From REEB95 sp035934235 (GTDB lineage: Bacteria > Pseudomonadota > Alphaproteobacteria > ATCC43930 > CGMCC-115725), in the NCBI GenBank assembly GCA_035934235.1, contig DASYYB010000054.1, positions 1 through 64,000 of the forward strand: a stretch of 64,000 bases of DNA, written 5' to 3'. A program made the translations under genes and the position numbers. Shown in pieces: positions 50,450 to 59,777 of this stretch; within the stretch, counting starts at the first letter, position 1; each line of letters begins with the position of its first letter. A model generated the notes under the pieces. It was given only the letters and a program-made list of their open reading frames with translations, was not told where the DNA came from and made no database searches.

Positions 50450-52294
50450 TCAACCGGGCAAGCAGAGCGGCGCCAGCGCGATGACCCGTGACCAATGCCC
50501 ATCATCCGCCGGTGGATATCGCCAGTGATCGACAAGCGTCCAGCCGTTGGTACCGTACGCGAAGAGCGCGGCCTCGCCTTCGGGAACGCCGACCATGCCC
50601 GCCGGCGTACACGAGATCACCGCCCATTTATCGGCGGCAAGTCCCGCGAACGTGTCGGGCGTCAACGTCGGCACGTCATCGAGAATCAGATTGGGTCGGC
50701 GCGGCGGCGTCATCCGCAGCAGACCCTCGAGAACGGGAAACAGGCTGCCGCCGTCGTGTGGCAGGATGAGCGCGACGCGATCGTCCGGTCCGACAGCGGC
50801 GGCGATACGCTGCGCAAGATCCCAGGCGCGCAACTGCGGCGTCTCGAGGTCGAAGCGCAGCCAATGCACGAACGCCGCCGGACACACGATGAACGCGACG
50901 ATCGCCAGCGCCGCCAATCCGACGCGGCGCCGCGGTTGTTGCCGCTCAAACCAAGCGCGCGCGGGCGCGCGCAGCATCAGCACCATCGTCACCATCAGCA
51001 ACAGCGCCAGATGCGTGTTGTAGCGGAAGAACGAGTGTGCATCGGCGGTCATCTGGCCGCTGAAATGCCCGATGTAGCTGACGAGCAGCGCGGCGTTATA
51101 GACCAGCGCGACGATCAGCAACGTCCGGCCGGCGCGCTGGCCAGGCCGATCGGCGGCCGAGCCGCGCCAGGCGCAAACCAGGAACGCGATCAGCGCGGCG
51201 ATCAATGGCCCGAAGAACACGATCTTCTCGCCGGCAATGTGTACGATCTGGCGCAAGACCGACGGCAGCAGATGCCACTGCCACTGCGCCAACGGCATCC
51301 AGGTCAATTCGGCGTCGGGATTGGTAAATCGCGCGTGCACGTACCAGGTCCACGCCGCGTAGAGCATTGCAGCCGGAATCGCGGCGACGGCCGCGCGCTG
51401 GACGACGGCGCGACGCTGGCCACCGGGTGCGGGTGGCTGCAACGCCGCCGCAAGCACCATGCCGAGCGCTAAGGCAATGCTGTCCTGCTTGATTTCGACC
51501 AATGCCGCGAGCGCCGCCGCGAACAGCCAGGCGGATCCGCGGTCGCGCCGCAGGGCGAGATAACCGGCCATTGCGAGCACAACGGTCACCGACGGCTCGC
51601 TGTACCCCGACAGGTGATAGCGTGGCACGAACCCGGGATTGAGCGCGGTAGCGAGCAGCAGGCCGAAAGCAACCATGCTCCATGCAGGCGGTTCGGCTCG
51701 GTCGTCGCTGTCCGCAACCAGGCGCGCAAACAGCAAACCGGCGGCGAGTTGCAGCGCGACGTTGAAGGCGATCAGCGCCCCGAACGGAAACTGCGGCGTC
51801 ACCATGCCGGCGATCAGCGCGACAAATTGCAGATTGTAGGGTGCGCCGGGCAACAGTGAATGCGCCACCGGTCGACCAATACCGGGAAATACGCCATGGT
51901 CGTACAGGTAGGCGGCATTCGGGAGCAGATTGAGAAAGGTATCTGGCTGGCTCGGGCGCGCGGAAGCCATCACGGCCAGCAAGGGCAGCGACAGCAACGC
52001 GACGCGCCCCAAGGCCCGCCAATCTGCTGCCGTCAGCCGGCTTTGCGGCCGGACCAGACCGAAAATCCCCGCGATCACGAGCGCGACGGCCGGAATGCGC
52101 AACGACAGCGGCAAGGCCGCACCCCAAACGGTGAGGATCCAGCACGTCACGCCCCATCCCGCGATCAGCGCGATTTCGGGCAACGCCTTGCCCCGGCTCA
52201 CCAGCCGGCCAAGCCCGATGAACGTTAGCGCCGCAAAGCCGACCCCCGCCCAGCTCGCGAGCTGGGCAAGGCTGGGCACCAACAACGCGATCAT
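50450..52294 (-). CDS. Large polytopic membrane protein, possible GT-C glycosyltransferase (gene 2 of a pair)
   Basis: A 614-residue protein with about twelve hydrophobic helices up to residue 480 and a soluble C-terminal region of about 130 residues (DDRVALILPHDGGSLFPVL, then VISCTPAGMVGVPEGEAALF). The arrangement of helices, with a long polar loop after the third or fourth helix (SQPDTFLNLLPNAAYLYDHG), resembles GT-C glycosyltransferases that use lipid-linked sugars, but no signature residue is certain. ATG 52294 overlaps the upstream gene stop by four bases. It ends 66 bp before pepA in the same direction. Confidence 0.55.
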   Translation of the reverse strand: MIALLVPSLAQLASWAGVGFAALTFIGLGRLVSRGKALPEIALIAGWGVTCWILTVWGAALPLSLRIPAVALVIAGIFGLVRPQSRLTAADWRALGRVALLSLPLLAVMASARPSQPDTFLNLLPNAAYLYDHGVFPGIGRPVAHSLLPGAPYNLQFVALIAGMVTPQFPFGALIAFNVALQLAAGLLFARLVADSDDRAEPPAWSMVAFGLLLATALNPGFVPRYHLSGYSEPSVTVVLAMAGYLALRRDRGSAWLFAAALAALVEIKQDSIALALGMVLAAALQPPAPGGQRRAVVQRAAVAAIPAAMLYAAWTWYVHARFTNPDAELTWMPLAQWQWHLLPSVLRQIVHIAGEKIVFFGPLIAALIAFLVCAWRGSAADRPGQRAGRTLLIVALVYNAALLVSYIGHFSGQMTADAHSFFRYNTHLALLLMVTMVLMLRAPARAWFERQQPRRRVGLAALAIVAFIVCPAAFVHWLRFDLETPQLRAWDLAQRIAAAVGPDDRVALILPHDGGSLFPVLEGLLRMTPPRRPNLILDDVPTLTPDTFAGLAADKWAVISCTPAGMVGVPEGEAALFAYGTNGWTLVDHWRYPPADDGHWSRVIALAPLCLPG

Positions 52295-53871
52295 GTCGGC
52301 ATCCCAGGCAAACGGTAGATCTGGAACCGCGGCGAAATGAAAACCGGTTGCAAGCCGCTGCCGGCGGACAATGCAAACGGCTGCCGGCCGGCGAAGGTGA
52401 TGTAGCGGCACTGCGCCAACGCCTGCGCAACCTCCGGCGGCAGCGGTGCACCGCCAGCGACGTAGAAGCGCCACAGCGCATCGGCCGAGAGCCGATCCGC
52501 GACTGCGCCGTATTCGCGCGTGAACGCGACCGGCTGTTGTGTCGCATAAGCGAACAAGGTCGGCACGAAGGCGTCGCGGCGAGCGATCGCGAGAACCGGG
52601 AAATGCAGCAACGGCGCCGCCTCGACGTTGACCTCGGCGTCGGCGAACGCGACGGCGACGCGGGCGCCAACCGGCAGCGTGTCGAGACCCGCAAGCAGAT
52701 CGGTATAAAACGCACCGCTGGCCTGCCACGTCGCGACGACGACGCCCAGGCGCAGCGCAAACAAGGCGAAGGCGGCGGAAAGGAACAGGCGCCCTTGCCG
52801 CGCGAACGGCGCCTGCCAGGCGCTACCGCCGATCAACAGCAATGCCATCGCGAGCGGCATCCGACGGTCGGCGCCGGTGGCGCCGAACAAAGTGTCCGGC
52901 ATCGCGACGTAGAGCAACGCAAGAACGATCAACGGCGCCGCGGCGGCTGACGCGATGCGCAACCATCCCCGCCAATAGGCAACCGCGGCGCCGATCACCG
53001 CGAGTGCGAAGCACGCGATATCGAACGGTCGGCTATAAAGATCGAAGACGCTGAACGGCAGGTCGAGCTTGCGGATCGGCCGTGCGAAGCGGATGCCGGA
53101 TCCGATCGCCGTCGCCGCGTGGAGCGGCACGAACGCCATTGCGAACAACGCCAAGCTCGGCAGGAACGGCACCAGCGCCACGAGCATGGCGCCCGCCGCC
53201 GCGCGCGGCGCGGCCCGGTCGCGCCATAGCCGGCCCGCCTCATAGCCAGAAACCATCGCACCGAAGATCCCGAACGCCATCAGATGCGCGAAGTAAACGG
53301 CCAGCGCGGCGAGCACGCCGAATCCCAGCCGCACGACGACACCGCGCTCGCGCAACGCGATCCAGCCGGCGAGCGCCCAGAACGCCAGACCCAGACCGAA
53401 CAGGAAATTGACGAAGCCCCACAGCAGCAGCCGGTTGTAAACCAACAGGAACGCCGTCAGCGGCCACGCCGACCAGCGCCCGTGCAACGTGCGATGGAGG
53501 ACGGCGACGCCGCCGGTCGACGAAAAATAAGTCGCCACGAGAAACAGCTTGCCGGCGGTCGACAGCGACACCACGCCGAGCAGCGGCGGCACCAGCACGT
53601 CCATCGCCAGATCGGGCAGCGGCCGCCACGCCAAGGCGTAGTATTGCTGCAACGTCGGTGATCCGCTCAACGCGGCGAGTAAGTGCATGCGCGCAAGATG
53701 ATTCGGATAGTCGACGAGCGGCGGCAGCGGCGTCAGCACCAACGGCAGGCAGGTGACCAACAGCAAGGCCACGAACGCGGCGGCAAAGACGCGGAACGGC
53801 ATGTCCGCCAAATCGATCCCGCCCCGATCCAACACCGCATCTCCATTCGCCACGCGCCGAGAGATTTCCAT
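52291..53871 (-). CDS. Large polytopic membrane protein, possible GT-C glycosyltransferase (gene 1 of a pair)
   Basis: A 526-residue protein with about ten hydrophobic helices. After the first helix is the loop PLPPLVDYPNHLARMHLLAA (about 50-69): an acidic residue at this place is typical of GT-C enzymes, where it binds the sugar-phosphate donor. The C-terminal domain (about 400-526, VGARVAVAFADAEVNVEAAPLL to the end) appears soluble. The start is uncertain: ATG 53871 (MEISRR) or ATG 53802 (MPFRVF); neither has a good ribosome site. It overlaps gene 2 by four bases. A role in envelope glycan or LPS decoration is inference from its position beside lptF. Confidence 0.55.
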   Translation of the reverse strand: MEISRRVANGDAVLDRGGIDLADMPFRVFAAAFVALLLVTCLPLVLTPLPPLVDYPNHLARMHLLAALSGSPTLQQYYALAWRPLPDLAMDVLVPPLLGVVSLSTAGKLFLVATYFSSTGGVAVLHRTLHGRWSAWPLTAFLLVYNRLLLWGFVNFLFGLGLAFWALAGWIALRERGVVVRLGFGVLAALAVYFAHLMAFGIFGAMVSGYEAGRLWRDRAAPRAAAGAMLVALVPFLPSLALFAMAFVPLHAATAIGSGIRFARPIRKLDLPFSVFDLYSRPFDIACFALAVIGAAVAYWRGWLRIASAAAAPLIVLALLYVAMPDTLFGATGADRRMPLAMALLLIGGSAWQAPFARQGRLFLSAAFALFALRLGVVVATWQASGAFYTDLLAGLDTLPVGARVAVAFADAEVNVEAAPLLHFPVLAIARRDAFVPTLFAYATQQPVAFTREYGAVADRLSADALWRFYVAGGAPLPPEVAQALAQCRYITFAGRQPFALSAGSGLQPVFISPRFQIYRLPGMPT

Positions 53872-53972
53872 GCCGTCGGTCCGCCCGCAAGCCGCTTCGC
53901 CCGGCGAACGAATCGCCGGGCCCGCCGCGCCGGACGCGGCAATTCCCGCTATGGCCGAGGGCGCGCCGCACC

Positions 53973-53978
53973 TATAAT
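53973..53978 (+). promoter_or_regulatory. lptF: -10 element of lptF, possible leaderless transcript
   Basis: A perfect TATAAT ends eight bases before the lptF ATG at 53987. Start of transcription six to eight bases downstream would fall at 53984-53987, so the mRNA would have no or almost no leader. There is no Shine-Dalgarno in front of the ATG. No convincing -35 was found, so the promoter is provisional. Confidence 0.45.
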
Positions 53979-53986
53979 CGCGCGTC

Positions 53987-55090
53987 ATGGACCGGCTGAC
54001 GTGGTACGTGTTCCGCCAAGCCCTGATGGTGACGCTTTCGGTCGGCGTCATCTTCAGTGCGGCGGTGTGGCTTTTGCAGTCGCTGCGCCTCGTCGATCTG
54101 ATCGTTAATCGCGGACTCTCGATCGGGCTCTTTCTCTATCTTGCCGTCTTGATCCTGCCGCGTTTTGTCGACGTCGTGCTGCCGATCGCGGTGTTCACGG
54201 CGATCATCTTCGTCTATGCGAAGCTGATCGCCGAAAGCGAACTCGTGGTTATGCGCGCGTCCGGCATGAGCCAGTGGGCGCTCGCCAAGCCGGCGCTGCT
54301 GGTCGGCGCCGTCGGCATGATCACGCTCTATGCCATGGCGTTCTATTTCCTGCCAGCGTCCAATCGCGCGTTCAAGGACTTGCAGTTCGAGATTCGTAAC
54401 AAGTTCGCCACCGCCCTCATCCAGGAGGGCGTGTTCAACACGCTGTCGGACACGTTGATGGTCTACGTCAAACAGCGAGATTCCAAGGGCGATCTCCTCG
54501 GTCTACTGATCGAGAACACCAGCGACAAGGACAAGCCCATCACGATATCGGCCGAGCGCGGCGCGCTCGTCGACACACCGGAGGGACCGCGCATCCTGAT
54601 GGTGAACGGAACCCGCCAGCAATTCGACCACCTCACCGGCAAGCTGTCGTCGCTGTCGTTCAAAAGCTACACGCTCGATCTGTCGGAGATGCAGAACGCG
54701 CCAACGTTGCGTGATCGTCAGCCGGACGAACTCTATCTGGGCGAACTGCTCGACAATCTCAACAACCGGGCGCTGACGGTCGAGCTCAACATGCGGCTTG
54801 CCGGCCCATTGATGGCTTTGTCGATGGCGGCCATTCCGATTCTGTGCCTGCTGCCCGGCGAGTTCAATCGCCGCGGCCAGGCGCGTCGCATCCTCATCGC
54901 GATCGCCGCCGCCCTGGCGATGGAGATCGTCGACGTCGGCCTGACAAATCTCGCGCGCAGCACCTTAACCGTGATCCCGCTTATCTACGCCAACGCCATC
55001 GGGCCGTTCGTCGCGGTGCTATGGCTCGGTTGGCGCTCGGCCGCCGTGCCGGCGCCGGCCGGATTTTTCGCGCGACGCGCGACCCGATAA
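53987..55090 (+). CDS. lptF: Lipopolysaccharide export permease LptF
   Basis: One of two permeases of the LptB2FG ABC transporter that extracts LPS from the inner membrane. The 367-residue protein begins with DRLTWYVFRQALMVTLSVGV (helix 1), has six helices and a periplasmic beta-jellyroll (about 130-265, e.g. GPRILMVNGTRQQFDHLTGKL) and the family segment AESELVVMRASGMSQW (the coupling helix region). lptG follows five bases later. The cytoplasmic ATPase LptB is not in the window. Confidence 0.95.
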   Translation: MDRLTWYVFRQALMVTLSVGVIFSAAVWLLQSLRLVDLIVNRGLSIGLFLYLAVLILPRFVDVVLPIAVFTAIIFVYAKLIAESELVVMRASGMSQWALAKPALLVGAVGMITLYAMAFYFLPASNRAFKDLQFEIRNKFATALIQEGVFNTLSDTLMVYVKQRDSKGDLLGLLIENTSDKDKPITISAERGALVDTPEGPRILMVNGTRQQFDHLTGKLSSLSFKSYTLDLSEMQNAPTLRDRQPDELYLGELLDNLNNRALTVELNMRLAGPLMALSMAAIPILCLLPGEFNRRGQARRILIAIAAALAMEIVDVGLTNLARSTLTVIPLIYANAIGPFVAVLWLGWRSAAVPAPAGFFARRATR

Positions 55091-55095
55091 CCGCC

Positions 55096-56193
55096 ATGTC
55101 GCTTTGGAAGACGCTTTTCCGTTACATCGCCCGTCAGTTCCTGATCTGGTTCTGCGGCGTCTTCCTGACGATGATGGCGATCGTGTTCATGCTCGACTAC
55201 GTCGAGCTGATCCGACGCGCCGGCACCAAGGCCGATGTCACCTTGCTGGTGCTGCTGAAGCTTGCCTTGCTCAAGCAACCCTATATGGCGCAGCAGATCC
55301 TGCCGTTCGCCGTGCTGTTCGGCACCATGATGGTGTTTTGGCGACTGACACGGAGCCATGAGCTTGTCGTCGCGCGCGCATCGGGGATCTCGGCGTGGCA
55401 GTTTGTGGCCCCGCCATTGGCGGGCGCTTTCCTGATCGGCGTCCTCTCGGTCACATTGTTCAATCCGATCGCGTCGGTCACGCAGGCCAGCTACGAGACC
55501 TTGCAAAACCGCGTGCTGCAAGGCGGCAACCCGCAATTCGCGCTGTCGAGCACCGGCCTTTGGCTGCGCCAGAGCGACAACGAGGGCAACCCGTCGATCG
55601 TTCATGCCGAGCGGTTCGTACTGCCGCAACGCGCGCTGCACGACGTCATGTTCCTGTTCCTGGCGCACGACACGCGGCTCGAGCGCCGGATCGATGCCCA
55701 GCAGGCGACGCTCGGACCGGGCGTCTGGACGGTACGCGACGGCACCGATTGGTCGCCCAACAGTCAGCCGCAGCAATTCGCCGAGCTGACAATTCCCACC
55801 AATCTGACTCCAGCCAAGATCCAGGACAGCTTCGCGCCGCCCGAAACTATGTCCTTCTGGGAACTGCCCGGTTTCATCCACCTGCTCGAGGCATCCGGCT
55901 TCTCGTCGCAACGCCACCAGCTTTACTTCGATACGCTGCTGGCGCGGCCGCTCTTGCTGGCGGCCATGGTTCTGATTGCCGCCAGCTTCAGCCTGCGCAT
56001 GCAGCGTGCCGGCGGCGCGACGTTGATGATTGCCGTCGGCATAGCCAGTGGATTCCTCCTCTATTTCCTGTCCGACATCGTATTCGCCCTTGGCCTGTCG
56101 GCGACCATTCCGACGATGCTCGCGGCCTGGACACCGGCCGGGGTATCCTGGCTTGTCGGAGTCAGCCTGTTGCTGCATCTCGAAGACGGCTGA
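55096..56193 (+). CDS. lptG: Lipopolysaccharide export permease LptG
   Basis: The second permease of LptB2FG, 365 residues. It shows MSLWKTLFRYIARQFLIWF (helix 1), the coupling segment TRSHELVVARASGISAWQFV, a periplasmic domain at about 130-270 and the last helices (MLIAASFSLRMQR region and SDIVFALGLS). The ATG at 55096 is five bases after lptF, and the gene is followed within four bases by lptD. Confidence 0.95.
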   Translation: MSLWKTLFRYIARQFLIWFCGVFLTMMAIVFMLDYVELIRRAGTKADVTLLVLLKLALLKQPYMAQQILPFAVLFGTMMVFWRLTRSHELVVARASGISAWQFVAPPLAGAFLIGVLSVTLFNPIASVTQASYETLQNRVLQGGNPQFALSSTGLWLRQSDNEGNPSIVHAERFVLPQRALHDVMFLFLAHDTRLERRIDAQQATLGPGVWTVRDGTDWSPNSQPQQFAELTIPTNLTPAKIQDSFAPPETMSFWELPGFIHLLEASGFSSQRHQLYFDTLLARPLLLAAMVLIAASFSLRMQRAGGATLMIAVGIASGFLLYFLSDIVFALGLSATIPTMLAAWTPAGVSWLVGVSLLLHLEDG

Positions 56194-56197
56194 TGGC

Positions 56198-58423
56198 ATG
56201 AGTGGGGGGAAGTCGTTTGCAGGGATTTTAGGCGTCGCCGCACTTGTCGCCGTGGCGCCGCCGGCGTTTGCGCAAAGCGCGGAGCATGCATCAAACAAGC
56301 CGGTCCTTTTCCAGGCCGACCAAGTAGAGTACGACCAGGATCTCGGTCTCACGGTCGCCCGAGGTCATGTCGAGCTCGATCAAACCGACCAGATCCTTCT
56401 GGCGGATACGGTCACCTACAATCAGCGCACCGACACGGTCACGGCTTCGGGGCACGTCAGTCTGTTGCAGCCGGGCGGCGATATCGTGTTCTCCGATTAC
56501 ATGGAGCTGCACGATGACATGCGCGAAGGCTTCATCAAGGACGTCCGCATTCTGCTTTCGGACGGCTCGCGCTTAGCAGCAAACACCGGCCGCCGCGTCG
56601 AGGGTAATCGCACGGAATTGCGGCGCGGCGTGTATTCGCCCTGCGAATTGTGCGCCAGCGACCCGACGAAGCCGCCCGTGTGGCAGATCAAGGCCGAGCG
56701 TGTCGTCCACGACAAACAAGAACAGATCGTCGAGTACCACGACGCGACCATGGAAATCGACGGCTGGCCAATTTTCTATACGCCGTATTTCTCCCATCCT
56801 GACCCGTCGGTAAAGCGGGAATCCGGCCTTCTGCCGCCGACCTTAGGCGCCGGTGGCTCGCTCGGCTTTCACGTCACGCAGCCCTATTTCTGGGCGATCG
56901 CGCCCGACAAGGATCTCACCATCCGCCCCACGGTGACAACCAACGCCGGCGACGTCCTCGACGGTGAATACCGGCAGGCTTGGGGTTTCGGGCAACTCAC
57001 CATCGACGGCAGCATCGAGGCCGGCGACGCCCAGGTTCAGACCAATCCACTTAACGTGCCAAACACGACCGATTCGGCAACGGCGATCCGCGGCCATCTT
57101 TTCGGCAACGGCACGTTCAACCTCGACAAGAACTGGCGTACCGGGTTCGATGTTCAGCGCGTGTCCGACCAGGCCTATCTCCTGAAATATCACTTACCGT
57201 ATGGCCTCCCGCTGCCGACCAACTTCCTCACCAGTCAGGTTTATGCCGAGGATTTCGGGCCGCGCAGCTACGGCAACATCAGCGCCTATTCGTTTCAAAG
57301 CCTGAACTCGCTGGTCGGCGACGGCATCCAGCCGATCGTCGCACCGGTTGCGACCTACGATTGGACCAGCCCGGCCGATCCCATCGGCGGCCGCCTCGAA
57401 TTGACCGGCAACGTTCTCAATCTCGAACGGCACAGCGGCTCTGATATCCGGCGCCTTGCCACAAAAACGGAGTGGCGGTTGCCGTTCGATGGGCCGCTCG
57501 GCGATCGCTATCAGTTCTCGATGTCCTTGCGCGCCGACGGTTATGATTCCGACAACGTCCAAGTCACGCAGAACGCGCAAGCGCTTCGTTCGGGCGCCAG
57601 CGGCCGCGTATTTCCGCAAGGCGCATTGCTGTGGCGTTATCCGTGGGTTCGCCACGACGGCAGCACCAGCGAGGTGATCGAGCCGATGGCCGGGTTCATC
57701 GCCGCACCCAACGGCGGCAATCCGGCGATCATCCCCGACGAAGACAGCGAAGGCTTCGAATTCGACGAGACCAGTTTATTCCGGCCAGACCGGTTGCCGG
57801 GCTACGACCGCGTCGACAGCGGACAACGCGTCGACTACGCGCTGCATACCGGCATTTACAATGCCGAATACGGCAGCAGCAGCCTCCTGATCGGCCAAAG
57901 TTACCGGCTCGAAAAAAGCAGTTCGTTCGATGTCGGCAGCGGACTCGAAAATCAGAGGTCCGACGTCGTCGGCGGACTGCTGCTTTCGCCGTCGACGTTT
58001 CTCGACTTGTACTATCGCATGCGCCTCGATCATGCGAGCTTGGCCATGCGCCGACAGGAAACCGGGCTCTCGATTGGACCAACCAATCTGCGCGTGAGCG
58101 GCTCGTTCATTTCGTTCAAATCGATACCGGGCCTTAGCTCGCCCTTGGAGATCGGCGACCAGATCAGTGTCTCCGTCTCCGCCGCGCTGACGCAGTATTG
58201 GTTCCTCGGCATTCACGACACGCGCAACATCAGCCAAGGCGGCAACACCATATATTCGGGCGTCGACCTGACATACCGCGACGATTGTTTGGCAATCACC
58301 ACCTCGCTCCAGCAATCCGGCGTGCAGCTTGGCGACGTTCATCCCGGCGTCAGCCTTCTGGTCACGTTCGTGTTCAAAAACCTGGGTGAAGTCGGCACAA
58401 AAGTGGCGTCGTCCCAGCAATAG
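56198..58423 (+). CDS. lptD: LPS-assembly outer-membrane protein LptD
   Basis: A 741-residue outer-membrane protein that inserts LPS into the outer leaflet. A signal peptide (about 1-26, ending PAFAQ) is followed by an OstA/LptA-like beta-jellyroll (about 35-190: VLFQADQVEYDQDLGLTVA, LADTVTYNQRTDTVTASGHV) and a 26-strand-type barrel (about 210-741). A CxxC pair (YSPCELCASDPTKPP, about 148-151) is the usual alphaproteobacterial variant of the disulfide-forming cysteines. It starts at ATG 56198. Its folding needs SurA, encoded next, and LptE, not seen. Confidence 0.95.
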   Translation: MSGGKSFAGILGVAALVAVAPPAFAQSAEHASNKPVLFQADQVEYDQDLGLTVARGHVELDQTDQILLADTVTYNQRTDTVTASGHVSLLQPGGDIVFSDYMELHDDMREGFIKDVRILLSDGSRLAANTGRRVEGNRTELRRGVYSPCELCASDPTKPPVWQIKAERVVHDKQEQIVEYHDATMEIDGWPIFYTPYFSHPDPSVKRESGLLPPTLGAGGSLGFHVTQPYFWAIAPDKDLTIRPTVTTNAGDVLDGEYRQAWGFGQLTIDGSIEAGDAQVQTNPLNVPNTTDSATAIRGHLFGNGTFNLDKNWRTGFDVQRVSDQAYLLKYHLPYGLPLPTNFLTSQVYAEDFGPRSYGNISAYSFQSLNSLVGDGIQPIVAPVATYDWTSPADPIGGRLELTGNVLNLERHSGSDIRRLATKTEWRLPFDGPLGDRYQFSMSLRADGYDSDNVQVTQNAQALRSGASGRVFPQGALLWRYPWVRHDGSTSEVIEPMAGFIAAPNGGNPAIIPDEDSEGFEFDETSLFRPDRLPGYDRVDSGQRVDYALHTGIYNAEYGSSSLLIGQSYRLEKSSSFDVGSGLENQRSDVVGGLLLSPSTFLDLYYRMRLDHASLAMRRQETGLSIGPTNLRVSGSFISFKSIPGLSSPLEIGDQISVSVSAALTQYWFLGIHDTRNISQGGNTIYSGVDLTYRDDCLAITTSLQQSGVQLGDVHPGVSLLVTFVFKNLGEVGTKVASSQQ

Positions 58424-58520
58424 CCTAAATTCGCCGATAGCTAGGAAAACCGCGGCCGATCAGTGTATCTTCCGTAACCGGAGACGCTTGGCCCCCGACC
58501 AGACGAGACTTTGTCAGACC

Positions 58521-59777
58521 ATGAGGTTGTTGCTTTCACTTGTCGTATTAGCCTGCGTTGCCATCGGCGCCCAGGCGCAGGAAGAAAACCGCATCGCTGC
58601 CGTCGTCAACAACGACATCATCAGCATGGACGATCTTTCGTCGCGCGTCGCGCTCTTACTCGCGTCGTCCAACATTCCCGACACAACCGTCAATCGTCAG
58701 CGGCTGCAACCACGCGTCCTGCACCAGATGATCGACGAGAAGCTCGAGGTTCAGGAGGCTCGGCGGCTCAATGTGACCGTAACAACGGAAGAGATCGACA
58801 ACGCGGTCGCCGGCATCGAACAACGCAACAACATGCCGAAGGGCGGCCTCGATGGGTATCTCAAGCGCACGGGGATCCCGAAGACCACGCTGACCAATGA
58901 ACTCACGGCCGAGATCGCTTGGTCAAAGGTCGTACAGAATCAGCTCTCGGAAGATGTGTCGGTCTCCAACGAGGAGATCAACGAGGCGATGGCGCAGCTC
59001 AAGGAAGACGCCGGGCAACCGCAAAGCCACGTTGCCGAAATCTATCTTGCGGTCGACAACCCCTCGCAGGAACAGGACGTCGAACGCCTCGCCAATCAGC
59101 TTATCCAGCAGATCCGCGCCGGCGCCAATTTCTCGGCGGTCGCGCAGCAGTTTTCACAGTCGCCGAGCTCGGCAGCCGGCGGCGACGTCGGTTGGGTGAC
59201 GCCGAGCCAACTGCCGCCGCTCCTCGGCCAAGCTCTCGGCAAGATGAAGCCAGGCGAAATGTCCTATCCGCTCCGGACGCCAGGCGGCTATTACATCCTG
59301 TACATGATCGACCGCCGGGTCCTCGGCCAGGTTAATCCGGACGAGGTCCACCTGGGGCTGACGCAGGTTGTCTTTCCACTGCCGTTGACAGACGGCGCCA
59401 CCCAGGAACAACGCGTCATGGCCGAGGCCCAACAAGTCTCTGACGCGGCAAAGAGTTGCGGCGAGCTGGCGAAACTCGGCCACGACCACAATCCGCCGCT
59501 GACGACGCGGAACGGCGATGTCACGGCCGCGCAACTGCCGCCGGATATCCGCTCCGAGATACTGCAACTCAAACTCGCCGAAGCCAGCAAGCCGATCCGG
59601 CTTAGCACGGCGCCTGGCATCGCCGTCTTCATGGTGTGCTCGCGCAAGGAACCGAGTAGCGGCATGCCGACCCGCGAGCAGGTGTCCGAGAATCTCGCGC
59701 GGGCACGGCTCGACGCGCTGGCGCGCCGTTACCTTCTCGACCTGCGCCGCTCCGCCTACGTCGACATCCGCGCATGA
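58521..59777 (+). CDS. surA: SurA-like periplasmic peptidyl-prolyl isomerase/chaperone
   Basis: A 418-residue chaperone for outer-membrane proteins with a signal peptide (about 1-19, ending IGAQA). The N-terminal SurA domain (about 22-165, NRIAAVVNNDIISMDDLSSRV) is followed by one good parvulin domain (about 175-280: HVAEIYLAVDN, FSQSPSSAAGGDVGW, LRTPGGYYILYMID) and a poorer second one before the C-terminal strand. Genes lptD and pdxA flank it, the same layout as in E. coli. It overlaps pdxA by four bases. There are 97 bp between lptD and surA, without an obvious gene. Confidence 0.94.
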   Translation: MRLLLSLVVLACVAIGAQAQEENRIAAVVNNDIISMDDLSSRVALLLASSNIPDTTVNRQRLQPRVLHQMIDEKLEVQEARRLNVTVTTEEIDNAVAGIEQRNNMPKGGLDGYLKRTGIPKTTLTNELTAEIAWSKVVQNQLSEDVSVSNEEINEAMAQLKEDAGQPQSHVAEIYLAVDNPSQEQDVERLANQLIQQIRAGANFSAVAQQFSQSPSSAAGGDVGWVTPSQLPPLLGQALGKMKPGEMSYPLRTPGGYYILYMIDRRVLGQVNPDEVHLGLTQVVFPLPLTDGATQEQRVMAEAQQVSDAAKSCGELAKLGHDHNPPLTTRNGDVTAAQLPPDIRSEILQLKLAEASKPIRLSTAPGIAVFMVCSRKEPSSGMPTREQVSENLARARLDALARRYLLDLRRSAYVDIRA

